This document shows positions 1 through 8,321 of a stretch of DNA of 64,000 bases, piece after piece. The position numbers were made by a program, and so were the translations under genes. Position 1 is the stretch's first letter; each line of letters begins with the position of its first letter. Source of the stretch: Flavobacterium aquidurense. GTDB taxonomy: Bacteria > Bacteroidota > Bacteroidia > Flavobacteriales > Flavobacteriaceae. The notes under the pieces were generated by a model. The model did no database searches. It was not told the origin of the DNA and worked only from the letters and a program-made list of their open reading frames with translations. Location of the stretch: positions 124,001 through 188,000 of the forward strand of contig FNPS01000009.1 of NCBI GenBank assembly GCA_900107365.1. Reading direction: 5' to 3'.

Positions 1-430
1 TATAAAACGAAGAGAAATCAGTATAGGGCACGTTGGCGACACCGCTTTGTTTTGATCCTGTTTTGTTTTTTAAACGAAACCAAAATCCAGCACTTGCTGC
101 TATTTCAGCCGGTGTTTTAGAAAAATAAACGGTTGGGGTTAAAGTAAAACTCCAAACTTTATTTCCTTCATATTTCAGTTTGGCAAAATCTGAAGAATTT
201 TCCCAATGTCCTGCATCTGGTTCAGATGGCGACCAAATCCAGATATAAAGATCTTCAGTTTCTGCAAATGTAGTTCCTGAAAGATCAAAATACCATGTCA
301 CTTTTTCATCGTATTTATAAACTACCGGAAAAGACATTATACTGCCCACAGCTCCGGCTTCCTCTTGAGCCTGAATAAAATTAGGAGCCATCAAAAGGGC
401 AAATAAAATTGTATATATAAACTTTTTCAT
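1..430 (-). CDS. Secreted protein of unknown function (partial, C-terminus outside window)
   Basis: An open frame runs from an ATG at 430 to the left edge, giving about 143 residues without a stop. The first 22 residues (MKKFIYTILFALLMAPNFIQ then AQ) form a clear Sec signal peptide with an AQA-type cleavage site. The mature part is rich in Trp and aromatic residues and in acidic turns, as in beta-sandwich carbohydrate-binding or SusE/F-like outer-surface proteins; that comparison is inference. It lies 88 bases downstream of the lipoprotein at 519-1040 on the same strand, so the two are probably co-transcribed. No catalytic motif is visible in the part present. Confidence 0.7.
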   Translation of the reverse strand, partial: MKKFIYTILFALLMAPNFIQAQEEAGAVGSIMSFPVVYKYDEKVTWYFDLSGTTFAETEDLYIWIWSPSEPDAGHWENSSDFAKLKYEGNKVWSFTLTPTVYFSKTPAEIAASAGFWFRLKNKTGSKQSGVANVPYTDFSSFY

Positions 431-518
431 ATGTATTTAATATTTGTTTTTATCGGAATATGGTATCGTCATTCTTTGCCCTAGTTTAACTGGAATCATG
501 GCGATTTCATATTACTTT

Positions 519-1040
519 TTAATTAATAGCATTTAATTTGAATACATAAGACACAAAAGGAGTTCCGTTAGAGGAATGCACTAATTGAAATTCCATTTCA
601 TCATTGCTACCAGGCACTGATGTCAATAGAAGTTCATCTGTTTTTTGTGTTTTTTGAGCATCGCTGTACAGGTAGATTTTGACTGCACTGGCATTTGTCT
701 GTTGAAAATCGGAACTTAATTTCCAATATCCTTTTGGAGCAAATAAAGGCGGAACATTGCCCGTCACTTCATAACTTGTTGGCTGGTTCTTTTCGTCTAC
801 GCTGAATTTGATTTTAAAATCCTCGTAGTTAAAGTACGTACTCAAGTTTTCTTCGTTTGGCTCGATGGCATTTGCTTTCGCAGATTCATCTACCATTTTT
901 AAATTTGTTAATCCCCAATTTCCGTTTACTTTCTCATAAAGGGTAATCGGATCAACATAGCTTCCGTCATCAATACTGTCACAGCCAATGGCAAACAGAC
1001 ACATAATAACAGCTAACCAATAAATACTTTTACATCTCAT
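519..1040 (-). CDS. Lipoprotein, DUF5004-like
   Basis: The 173-residue product starts with a type II signal peptide ending in the lipobox AIGC, so Cys20 should be lipidated and the protein anchored in the periplasm or outer membrane. The remainder looks like a small beta-rich domain, with strands such as SYEVTGNVPPLF and FQLVHSSNGTPFVSYVF. Bacteroidota lipoproteins of this size and pattern (DUF5004 type) are usually found next to SusCD-like glycan-uptake systems, which fits the secreted neighbour downstream. The family assignment is from memory of the sequence pattern. Function is unknown. Confidence 0.65.
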   Translation of the reverse strand: MRCKSIYWLAVIMCLFAIGCDSIDDGSYVDPITLYEKVNGNWGLTNLKMVDESAKANAIEPNEENLSTYFNYEDFKIKFSVDEKNQPTSYEVTGNVPPLFAPKGYWKLSSDFQQTNASAVKIYLYSDAQKTQKTDELLLTSVPGSNDEMEFQLVHSSNGTPFVSYVFKLNAIN

Positions 1041-1525
1041 AAATTTGTGGTTTGTTTGTTAGTTTTTTTGTCTCCTTAAAGACAGAACGAAACTAGATGT
1101 TAAAAAAACCTAAAAAAAAATATCTGATAAAAATCAAGATGTAATTCAAATAATTACAAGCACAACCACTTAAAAATCAATATTTTACAATATTTTTGTG
1201 TTTGCAAAAATCAAGACGTTGTTGAGATGAAAAATAGCTTATAAATAATGGTATTTATGACAATATGTAAATTAAAGTCGATGTTTTTTTCACTATACAT
1301 ATATATTATTGCTTTTTATTGTATAATTGCAAATTATTAGACTACTTTTAACATTTAGATCTTATTTTTGACCGATGATCCAAAATTTATAGCTTTGTTA
1401 TTAAGAGAATTACCAGGTTCTTAAAGCTATTACATCATCAACTATAAAGATTTTTGTCCTGAATTAAAAAACGAATTAACTCAAACAAACCAAAAAAGAA
1501 TTTTATCCTTAACCAAAACAAAACC
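1041..1525. other. AT-rich divergent intergenic region
   Basis: This 485-base spacer separates the minus-strand lipoprotein from the plus-strand TPR regulator, so it should hold divergent promoters. A TATTTTTG match to the Bacteroidota -7 consensus (TAnnTTTG) lies at 1363-1370 on the plus strand, but I see no TTTG at the proper -33 spacing. No gene or RNA is evident. Confidence 0.4.
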
Positions 1526-3124
1526 ATGCGAAGAATATACATTCTGTTTTTTTTCATTGCAGGTTTCTCTCTAACTGCGAAAGAGACAAATCCTGTTCTG
1601 GAAGAATTAGATAAAGTCCTTCTTAAAAAAGATATTTACCTGAAACAGAAATATCACAAAATAGAAGCCTTAAAAAAAAACGTATCAAAATTTATAGTGA
1701 GCCAGAACAATGAGCAGCTTTATAATACTTATATGTCATTGTTTGATGAATATAAATCATTCAAATACGACTCTGCTTATTATTATTTGGAAGAAGCAAA
1801 AGTCAAAGCCATCGTTTTAAAAGACCCTAAATATTTGGCTAAAAGCCGAATTAAAGAAGGTTTCGTGTTACTTTCATCCGGACTTTTTAAAGAAGCTATC
1901 GATACTTTGAATGTTATTGATGCACAAAAACTAGATCAAAAAAACAAATTCGAATATTATTCCATTAAAGCCCGAGCCTATTATGATTTAGCCGATTATA
2001 ACCGCGATCAGCGTTTTAATATTCATTATGTACAACAAGGAAATCATTTTCTGAAAAAAGCTTTAGAATTAATTGGAACTAATACCAATGAATATTGGGC
2101 AGCCGAAAGCTTAAAAAGATTAAAACAACAAGACTGGCGTGGTGCCGAATTCGCCTTTAGTTACTGGATCAACAACTATAAATTACCACCTGATTATTAC
2201 GGAATTGCAACGTCGAGTCTCGGCTATATTTATTCGGAAAGAGGCTATACAAAAAAAGCCATTTACTACCTCGCACTTGCCGCTATTGCCGATGTTAAAA
2301 ATGCGACCAAAGAAACGGTTGCGCTTCGAAATCTAGCCAATGAACTCTTTAAAATGGGGTATTTGGATAAAGCCAACGAATACATCAATATTGCGATGGA
2401 TGATGCCACTTTCTATAATGCCAGACATCGAAAAATTGAGATTTCGTCGATCTTACCTATTATTGAAAAAGCACAATTAAATAACGTAAAAGAAAAAAAT
2501 GATAAACTCGAAAGAATCATTATTTTATTGACGATTCTTACCGTAATTATTGTTTTGTTCCTGATTATCATTTTCAAACAATTAAAAGAAAGAAATAAGG
2601 CCAGAAAAATAATGGCTTCTTCGTATGCGCAACTTCAGGAAATGAATATTAGTCTGAGTGAAGCCAATGCAATAAAAGAGGAATATATTACATATTTTAT
2701 TAAGGCTACCTCAGCATTCATTAATAAAATCGATCACATTCAGAAAAGTACACTTCATAAAATCATTACCAAGAAAACAGATGAAGTTATTGCGAGTTTA
2801 AAACGTTATAATGTAAAGGAAGAACGCGAGAATCTTTTTCATCAGTTTGACGAAATCTTCCTGAAATTGTTCCCAACATTCGTTACAGATTTTAATCATT
2901 TGTTCCCAAATGATCATAAATGTATCGTTAAAAAAGGAGAACTTTTAAACACTGAACTAAGGATTTTTGCCTTGTATCGATTAGGAATTCAGGACAGTAG
3001 TCAAATGGCAGAATTCCTGGAACTTTCTGTAGCTACCATTTATACGTACAAAACAAGAATCAAAAGTAAATCTGATTTTAAAGATACTTTTGAAGAGAAG
3101 ATTATGGCGATTAAGACTATCTAA
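1526..3124 (+). CDS. TPR membrane regulator with C-terminal HTH (DUF6377-like)
   Basis: The 532-residue protein has an N-terminal signal/anchor (residues 1-18) and a helical TPR-like periplasmic part (about 30-320). A transmembrane helix follows at about 329-349 (isoleucine-rich), then a coiled segment and a C-terminal LuxR-like helix-turn-helix near 473-516 (ELRIFALYRLGIQ ... SVATIYTYKTRI). This is the layout of DUF6377-type Bacteroidota regulators, which sense a signal outside the inner membrane and act on nearby outer-membrane uptake or secreted-protein genes. It is divergent from the lipoprotein pair at 1-1040, its likely target; the target is inference. The start is the ATG followed by the signal-peptide-like MRRIYILFFF. 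Confidence 0.75.
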   Translation: MRRIYILFFFIAGFSLTAKETNPVLEELDKVLLKKDIYLKQKYHKIEALKKNVSKFIVSQNNEQLYNTYMSLFDEYKSFKYDSAYYYLEEAKVKAIVLKDPKYLAKSRIKEGFVLLSSGLFKEAIDTLNVIDAQKLDQKNKFEYYSIKARAYYDLADYNRDQRFNIHYVQQGNHFLKKALELIGTNTNEYWAAESLKRLKQQDWRGAEFAFSYWINNYKLPPDYYGIATSSLGYIYSERGYTKKAIYYLALAAIADVKNATKETVALRNLANELFKMGYLDKANEYINIAMDDATFYNARHRKIEISSILPIIEKAQLNNVKEKNDKLERIIILLTILTVIIVLFLIIIFKQLKERNKARKIMASSYAQLQEMNISLSEANAIKEEYITYFIKATSAFINKIDHIQKSTLHKIITKKTDEVIASLKRYNVKEERENLFHQFDEIFLKLFPTFVTDFNHLFPNDHKCIVKKGELLNTELRIFALYRLGIQDSSQMAEFLELSVATIYTYKTRIKSKSDFKDTFEEKIMAIKTI

Positions 3125-3245
3125 GTTGCTAAGATACAAAGATGCTAAGGGACTAAGTTTTTTTTTACTTTACAAAAGATATTTCCATTTCAACAAAGGA
3201 GACTCAGCAACAGCTGAAGCACTTATTATGCGTTCATCAAGCATA

Positions 3246-3388
3246 GCTTCAGCGAAGCATTATGTTTATAGCAAATAATACTATGCTTTTGAGTAAAAGC
3301 TCCAGCGGAGCGAAATATACATGTCACCCCGATGGGGCTTGATCACATCATTGTAAATATTTCTATAAACATGACGTCCCGCTGGGAC
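3246..3388. repeat. Cluster of four REP-like short palindromes
   Basis: Four small perfect hairpins sit within 143 bases: GCTTC-AGC-GAAGC at 3246-3258, GCTCC-AGC-GGAGC at 3299-3311, CCCC-GAT-GGGG at 3327-3337 and GTCCC-GCT-GGGAC at 3376-3388. All have 3-base loops. The last two share an upstream ATGTCA/ATGACG motif. The pattern resembles interspersed extragenic palindromes. There is no long open frame on either strand that looks real. Confidence 0.6.
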
Positions 3389-3484
3389 TCTATGTAATAA
3401 TTTAAAAAATCATTTTAAGCCTTTAATCTGAGGCAAAAAAACGACAACTTTTGAGATGTCGCTTTTCTTTCCTCTTTGTTCTTT

Positions 3485-3539
3485 GTTCTATATTCTATGT
3501 TCTATATTCTATATTCTATGTTCTATGTTCTATATTCTC
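3485..3539. repeat. Heptad tandem repeat TTCTATR
   Basis: About seven to eight copies of a 7-base unit (TTCTATA or TTCTATG) run head to tail and end right at the TAG stop codon (minus strand) of the sterol-desaturase gene. It is a candidate variable-number repeat. Confidence 0.8.
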
Positions 3540-4762
3540 TACTCCGACGTCTCTAACTGCAAAACAACATTCTGATACCGTTTGCTCAACGAAAACAACT
3601 GCTCTGCAAAAATCATTATCGCTAACGGAACAAAGAAAAATGCCGTTAGATTTTCTTCATATAAAAAGTAAGTTGTGATCATAAAAAGTCGCGCATATTC
3701 CAGATAATAAATCCATTTTCGCTGTTCTAATAATGCGCCACAATTAACTAATGTGATTAAAATAAAAGCCAATACAAAAGCTTTATCAAAATCATTTAAG
3801 TACTCAAAATAATACGTAAAAACAGTTAGAAACAACGTACATATTCCCAATTGGATATACAGATAATTTCTAAATCTCAATCTTTGGTGCGGATTGGTTT
3901 TATCTTGTAAAAAACGCTTTTCCAGCGTTGGCCGAATATCCTGATCCATATGTGCGGGACTTCCAAAAACAGCTTTCCATCTGGCATTAAAACCTTTTGA
4001 CCGTTTCCATAATTCATAAATCTCAAAATAGTAATGAAAGTGCTGCCATAGAAAACTATAACTTTTTAAGGGATGTGTCAATCCGTATTTTGGTTTTTCT
4101 TCTTCTTCCTGGAAAGTTCCAAAAAGACGATCCCAAAAAGTAAACATATCGCCGTAATTTTTATCCAGGTATTTTTCATCAGAGGCATGATGAACACCAT
4201 GTACAGAAGGAGTTACAAAAACATATTCCAGCCATTTAATTCGGTCAATAAGCTGGGTGTGCGTAAAAAAGGAATACGCGCCATGAACAATTAACATCGT
4301 AATTACCATTGTTGGATGAAAACCAACAAAAGGCAATATGCACCAAAATCCCGTACGGATAATAGCCTGAAACGTGGTGATTCTGGCCGCAGCCGTAAAA
4401 TTAAATTCTTCGCTATGATGATGGACAATATGAGCTGCCCAGAAAAAATTGACTTCGTGACCTAATCGATGATACCAGTACCAAACAAAATCAGTAGCGA
4501 GAATTAAAGCAAACCACACAAAAATGTTAGCCGGAATATCAAAAAGTCTGTAGTTATCATAAATCAGATAATAAAGTTGATAAAAACTGGCTGAGATAAA
4601 AAGGTTAATTAATCTCTCGGCAATACCAATGCTAATGTTTGAAACCGAACTTTCATAATTGAAAACTTCAGGTCTCTTTTTTCGTTGTGCCAGCTTATAT
4701 TCCAAAAATAAAAAAAGGAAAAAAGCAGGCATTGCAAAGGCAAGAAAATTAATATGTTTCAT
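3539..4762 (-). CDS. Sterol desaturase / fatty acid hydroxylase family membrane protein
   Basis: The 407-residue integral membrane protein carries the histidine-box pattern of di-iron hydroxylases: HRLGH (98-102), HIVHH (111-115) and HGVHH (188-192), with extra histidines at 160-168. The histidine clusters lie between hydrophobic segments at about 5-20, 50-68, 80-96 and 140-165. A further hydrophobic C-terminal block (about 300-390) resembles the extension seen in alkylglycerol-monooxygenase-like members. The family uses O2 and a diiron centre to hydroxylate or desaturate lipids; the substrate cannot be told here. It is a single gene, and its stop codon abuts the heptad repeat. Confidence 0.85.
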   Translation of the reverse strand: MKHINFLAFAMPAFFLFLFLEYKLAQRKKRPEVFNYESSVSNISIGIAERLINLFISASFYQLYYLIYDNYRLFDIPANIFVWFALILATDFVWYWYHRLGHEVNFFWAAHIVHHHSEEFNFTAAARITTFQAIIRTGFWCILPFVGFHPTMVITMLIVHGAYSFFTHTQLIDRIKWLEYVFVTPSVHGVHHASDEKYLDKNYGDMFTFWDRLFGTFQEEEEKPKYGLTHPLKSYSFLWQHFHYYFEIYELWKRSKGFNARWKAVFGSPAHMDQDIRPTLEKRFLQDKTNPHQRLRFRNYLYIQLGICTLFLTVFTYYFEYLNDFDKAFVLAFILITLVNCGALLEQRKWIYYLEYARLFMITTYFLYEENLTAFFFVPLAIMIFAEQLFSLSKRYQNVVLQLETSE

Positions 4763-4895
4763 TTTTAAAAATTACTTTTTAATAGAGGATAAAGTCTTTT
4801 ATAAACCAAAAGAGAAAGATATTTTTACTAATTAATTTCGCTTACTAACCAAAAACGATTTCAATAGGTAAAAAATCTTTCTCCCAAACCAATAT

Positions 4896-6182
4896 TTAAT
4901 TCTGTTTGAATTTCGGAGCATCTAATGCTACCTCTTTCACTGATTGTGTATCGGCCACTTTTTGCAATGCAATAATATAGGCTGCAATTCTTGGCGTCAC
5001 ATTATGTTTTAAGGCGATTCTGAAAACAGTTTCAAAACCTTTTTCTAAAATATCTTCCAAACGGGTATTAATCTGATGAATTCTCCATGATTCTAAAAGC
5101 GAATTTTGAAGCCATTCAAAATAAGAAACCGTTACACCACCTGCATTTGCTAAAATATCCGGAACAACCAAAACATTATTGTCATGCAATATTTTATCTG
5201 CATCAGAAGAAACGGGTCCGTTAGCTCCTTCAACAATAATTTTAGCTTTAATATCTTTAGCATTTTTCTGCGTAATAACATCTTCTTTGGCCGCCGGAAT
5301 CAATACATCAACATCTAACAACAACAAATCTTCATGTTGGATAGCTACTGAATTCGGATAACCTTTAATATTTTTATTGTTCAGATTGTAATACAAAATT
5401 AACTCTGGAATATTAAGCCCATCCGGATTGTAAAAAGCTTCTGAGACATCACTAACGGCAACAATTTTCAATCCTTTTTCGTGTAAAAATAAAGCCGAAT
5501 GCAATCCTACGTTTCCAAAGCCCTGGATAGCCGCAGTAGATCTTGCTGGTCTTAATTTTAATTTTTGCAGGGCTAATAAGGTAATAATACTTACACCCCT
5601 TCCGGTTGCTTCTACCCTTCCTAATGAACCTCCGGAATGTAAATGTTTTCCAGTTACCACGGCATGAATAGGTTTACCATGAAGTAACGAAAACTCATCC
5701 ATTAGCCAGCCCATTTCATCTGGACCTGTCCCCATGTCTGGTGCCGGAACATCTTTATTTGGTCCAAAAATATCCGCTAATGCTTTAGTGTATCCTCTGG
5801 TAATTTTTTCTAATTCCGCCTTAGAATGTTTTCTTGGATCACAAATAATTCCGCCTTTTGCTCCTCCAAAAGGAATTCCGGTCACGGCAGATTTCCAGGT
5901 CATCCAGGCGGCAAGTGCTTTGACTTCGTCCAGATTTACAGCTAGATCGTAACGAATTCCACCTTTTGATGGTCCCAATGCAGTATTGTGAATAACGCGA
6001 TATCCTTCAAAATTTTGAACTTTTCCGCTATCTAACACAATCGAAAAATTAACCACGATTTGTTTTTCCGGACGCTGCAATTTTTGTCTGATTGATTCGT
6101 CTAAATTAAGAATATCGGCTGCGATATTAAAACGATCAATCATTGATTGAAAGGGGTTCTGTTTAATTATTTCTGTGCTCAT
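4896..6182 (-). CDS. gdhA: Glu/Leu/Phe/Val dehydrogenase (glutamate dehydrogenase)
   Basis: The 428-residue protein has all hallmarks of hexameric glutamate dehydrogenases. These are the glycine-rich substrate motif PFGGAKGG with catalytic Lys109, Lys97 in TWKSAVTG, the PAPDMGTG loop with Asp149, and the Rossmann dinucleotide motif GFGNVG (221-226). It interconverts glutamate and 2-oxoglutarate plus ammonia. Length and the absence of an extra N-terminal domain match the short NAD-type class (GudB/RocG-like). Coenzyme preference is not provable from sequence alone. A 200-base leader separates the start from a hairpin terminator and a 28-codon Cys-containing ORF upstream, which may attenuate expression. 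Confidence 0.93.
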   Translation of the reverse strand: MSTEIIKQNPFQSMIDRFNIAADILNLDESIRQKLQRPEKQIVVNFSIVLDSGKVQNFEGYRVIHNTALGPSKGGIRYDLAVNLDEVKALAAWMTWKSAVTGIPFGGAKGGIICDPRKHSKAELEKITRGYTKALADIFGPNKDVPAPDMGTGPDEMGWLMDEFSLLHGKPIHAVVTGKHLHSGGSLGRVEATGRGVSIITLLALQKLKLRPARSTAAIQGFGNVGLHSALFLHEKGLKIVAVSDVSEAFYNPDGLNIPELILYYNLNNKNIKGYPNSVAIQHEDLLLLDVDVLIPAAKEDVITQKNAKDIKAKIIVEGANGPVSSDADKILHDNNVLVVPDILANAGGVTVSYFEWLQNSLLESWRIHQINTRLEDILEKGFETVFRIALKHNVTPRIAAYIIALQKVADTQSVKEVALDAPKFKQN

Positions 6183-6381
6183 ATTGTATATCTTTTAAAT
6201 TTGAATATTTGATTTGTACCTTTTTTTATCATGAAAATACTTCTACCCTATAGTATAAAAGCATTTATTCCTCCCTAATCATCGCATTCGACAACATGGA
6301 ATTTTTATCAGACAGCACTGCATCATAATATTCGTATTTCTATTGGATCTCATTTCTTTATTTTTTAATAGTTCTAAAAAA

Positions 6382-6406
6382 AGCCTTTCATGGTGCATGA
6401 AAGGCT
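6382..6406 (-). terminator. Rho-independent terminator upstream of gdhA (possible attenuator)
   Basis: A perfect 11-bp stem (6382-6392 with 6396-6406) closes a 3-base loop, and on the minus strand it is followed by a run of T. It lies 32 bases beyond the stop of the 28-codon leader ORF and 199 bases before gdhA. The leader transcript contains CATGGTG (6463-6469), which can pair with CACCATG in the loop and 3' arm of this hairpin, so an alternative antiterminator fold is possible. Confidence 0.75.
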
Positions 6407-6438
6407 AAAAAAAAAAATAACTAACAAGTGATTTTCTA

Positions 6439-6525
6439 TTAACGCCATTTCACTGCATAGTTCACCATGCAACACAACGTGGTGGCGCACATAACCTGAA
6501 TGATATTTTGACTAGAGTATTTCAT
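6439..6525 (-). CDS. Putative 28-residue leader peptide
   Basis: A short minus-strand ORF begins MKYSSQNIIQVMCATTLCCM and ends AVKWR before TAA. It has three Cys (13, 18, 19). A TAAATTTG match to the -7 consensus (TAnnTTTG) lies just upstream on the same strand, which would start transcription almost at the ATG, so it would be nearly leaderless. It is followed by a hairpin terminator and then gdhA. The layout of promoter, tiny ORF, terminator and enzyme gene is that of transcription attenuation; no single amino acid dominates, though adjacent Cys codons are notable. It could instead be a free-standing small protein. Confidence 0.5.
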   Translation of the reverse strand: MKYSSQNIIQVMCATTLCCMVNYAVKWR

Positions 6526-6647
6526 TGTTGGGACAAATTTATAAATATATTTCTTAAATTCTATAGAATTAGTCGAGTTTATTTTAAATAATTTAAAACT
6601 TAACTTCAAAAGAGCTGTAAATAAACGAATTAGACTACAGAAAATTT

Positions 6648-7502
6648 TTACTTAAATTGCGAAATAACAATAAAGACTATCGCAATTAAGGCCAAAAAAA
6701 GACCGATGAAGTTAATTTTGGATAATTTTTCCCTGAAAAAAAAGAGACCAACCAAACTTCCGAGAACAATCACTCCCATATTCATTCCCGCAAAAACAGT
6801 TGATGGATTTTCTGAAAAAGCTTTGTGCGCTTTCAGGTAAAACAATATATTTCCGAAATTAAATAGTCCTACTAAACCGCCGAAAAGAATATTTCTTACG
6901 GTGAGTTTTTCCTTTTTTGTGATCATTTCAAATACCACAATTCCAATAGCGATTATTAAGGAGATCGTAAAAACAACAAATAAAGATGTTGGATAAGGCA
7001 ATGTGGTATATAATGCAATTTGCTTGAAAAGAATATCTATTATTCCGAAACCTAATAAAACTATCGCTGGATAAATCCATTTATTTTCTGCGTTTTCAGA
7101 TTGTTTTCTTAAGATAAATAAAAGTGCCAAAAAGCCAATCACAAGTCCGATTACTTTATAGGAATTAAATTCTTCTTTAAAAATAAACCAGGCTGCTAAT
7201 ATTGGAATAAAAAGAGATAAACGCTGAGCTGCATCCGTTTTTACGATTCCCATGTGTTTTATGGAAGCGATTAAAAATAGAAAAACGACTGGTAATAATA
7301 TTCCAATCGCAATGTAAATATTCCATGGTGCTTTTGCATCAACTTCGTTTAAATTGGGACTGAAAGTAAAATAGCATAGTGCCAATGCCGTTACATAATT
7401 GAATGCTACAATCTGAATTGGATTAGTATCAAATTTACGAGTGAATTTAAAAACAACTCCAACAATTACACTGCAAAGAATACTAAGAATAAGAAATAAC
7501 AT
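6648..7502 (-). CDS. DMT-superfamily (EamA) transporter
   Basis: The protein is almost wholly hydrophobic, with about ten predicted membrane helices in two halves, as in EamA/drug-metabolite transporters (for example MLFLILSILCSVIVGVVFKF at the N-terminus and a C-terminal LFLALIAIVFIVI). I chose the ATG at 7502 (284 residues). The longer in-frame ATG at 7562 would add a poorly fitting 20-residue tail that overlaps the end of the upstream oxygenase gene. The family exports or imports small metabolites, and the substrate here is unknown. It is probably co-transcribed with the 2OG oxygenase just upstream (52-base gap). Confidence 0.85.
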   Translation of the reverse strand: MLFLILSILCSVIVGVVFKFTRKFDTNPIQIVAFNYVTALALCYFTFSPNLNEVDAKAPWNIYIAIGILLPVVFLFLIASIKHMGIVKTDAAQRLSLFIPILAAWFIFKEEFNSYKVIGLVIGFLALLFILRKQSENAENKWIYPAIVLLGFGIIDILFKQIALYTTLPYPTSLFVVFTISLIIAIGIVVFEMITKKEKLTVRNILFGGLVGLFNFGNILFYLKAHKAFSENPSTVFAGMNMGVIVLGSLVGLFFFREKLSKINFIGLFLALIAIVFIVISQFK

Positions 7503-7554
7503 AGGATAAAATTTGAATGCAAAAATAGCACTTCTCCAGCTTATAATTTCCAAA

Positions 7555-8148
7555 TTAATCACTTTTCAGCCAACCCGTAATACTCATTCTGGTATTTTGG
7601 GTAACTAAAACTTCATGAACCAATTCATTACTTTTAAAGAAAACGGTTTTACCCTGAGTAGGTGAAATTTTTTGATTGTTATTTTCCTGATGAATCATCA
7701 ATTCTCCTCCATCACTTTCCAGCCAATTACTATTAAGGTAACTGATCATAGAATACTTTCGACTTGGGTTATTCTTGAATTGATCTAGATGTTTCAGGTA
7801 AAAATCGCCTTTTTCATATAATGAATAATGAAATTCATAACCGGTGATTCCGGCATAACAGCTTTCATTTAAATAAATAATGAAAGCGTCAATTTGCGCG
7901 AAGAATTCATTTTCGAAAACATTATTATGCTTTTTATCGAGCCAATAAATTGAATCACTTCTGACCGCGCCGTCGTATGAAAGTTTCTCAGAGTTACCTA
8001 TTCCTGCTTCAGACAACAAATTTCTCTGATTTAAATCGAGTAGATTTTGTTTAAGATTACCTGCTAGTTCCCTACTTAAAAAATGCTCTGAAATACCTAC
8101 TTTATTTTCGATATAACTTGCAATCAAATCTTCAAAACCTTCTTCCAT
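7555..8148 (-). CDS. 2OG-Fe(II) oxygenase (prolyl 4-hydroxylase-like)
   Basis: The C-terminal half has the jelly-roll metal triad of 2-oxoglutarate-dependent dioxygenases: His120-x-Asp122 (LKHLDQF), His178 (ELVHEV) and the 2OG-anchoring Arg187 (NTRMSITGW), numbered from the start I prefer. It also has the typical SDGGELMIH strand. The ATG at 8148 gives 197 residues, the usual size. An in-frame ATG at 8289 would put 47 hydrophobic residues inside an inverted-repeat intergenic stretch and is unlikely. The family hydroxylates proline or other side chains using O2 and 2OG; the substrate is unknown. Confidence 0.85.
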   Translation of the reverse strand: MEEGFEDLIASYIENKVGISEHFLSRELAGNLKQNLLDLNQRNLLSEAGIGNSEKLSYDGAVRSDSIYWLDKKHNNVFENEFFAQIDAFIIYLNESCYAGITGYEFHYSLYEKGDFYLKHLDQFKNNPSRKYSMISYLNSNWLESDGGELMIHQENNNQKISPTQGKTVFFKSNELVHEVLVTQNTRMSITGWLKSD

Positions 8149-8225
8149 TTTATTTTTGGGAAAAACTGCAAATACAGCCAACGGAGCAAGGTAGCCGAAA
8201 TAAAACTGGTAATCACTTATTTTTT

Positions 8226-8310
8226 GTAAATTGTGAAAAGTGAGAAGTGAGATGTAAATTATAAGTAACAAATAAAACTCACAATTCACATCTCACTTCT
8301 CACAATTTAC
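8226..8310. repeat. Long inverted repeat whose arms differ by one 7-base unit
   Basis: The left arm (8226-8255) and right arm (8288-8310, inverted) match perfectly except that the left arm carries one extra heptad (AAAGTGA next to GAAGTGA). It separates the 2OG oxygenase gene from the AAA ATPase gene. Besides being a hairpin, it is evidence of slippage of a 7-base unit. Confidence 0.7.
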
Positions 8311-8321
8311 ATATGTACAAT

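Noticed and set aside
3485..3539. CRISPR-like array
   Set aside because: The unit is only 7 bases with no spacers and no cas genes nearby.
7503..7562. Longer start for the DMT transporter
   Set aside because: It would add 20 residues unlike the family and overlap the upstream oxygenase gene.
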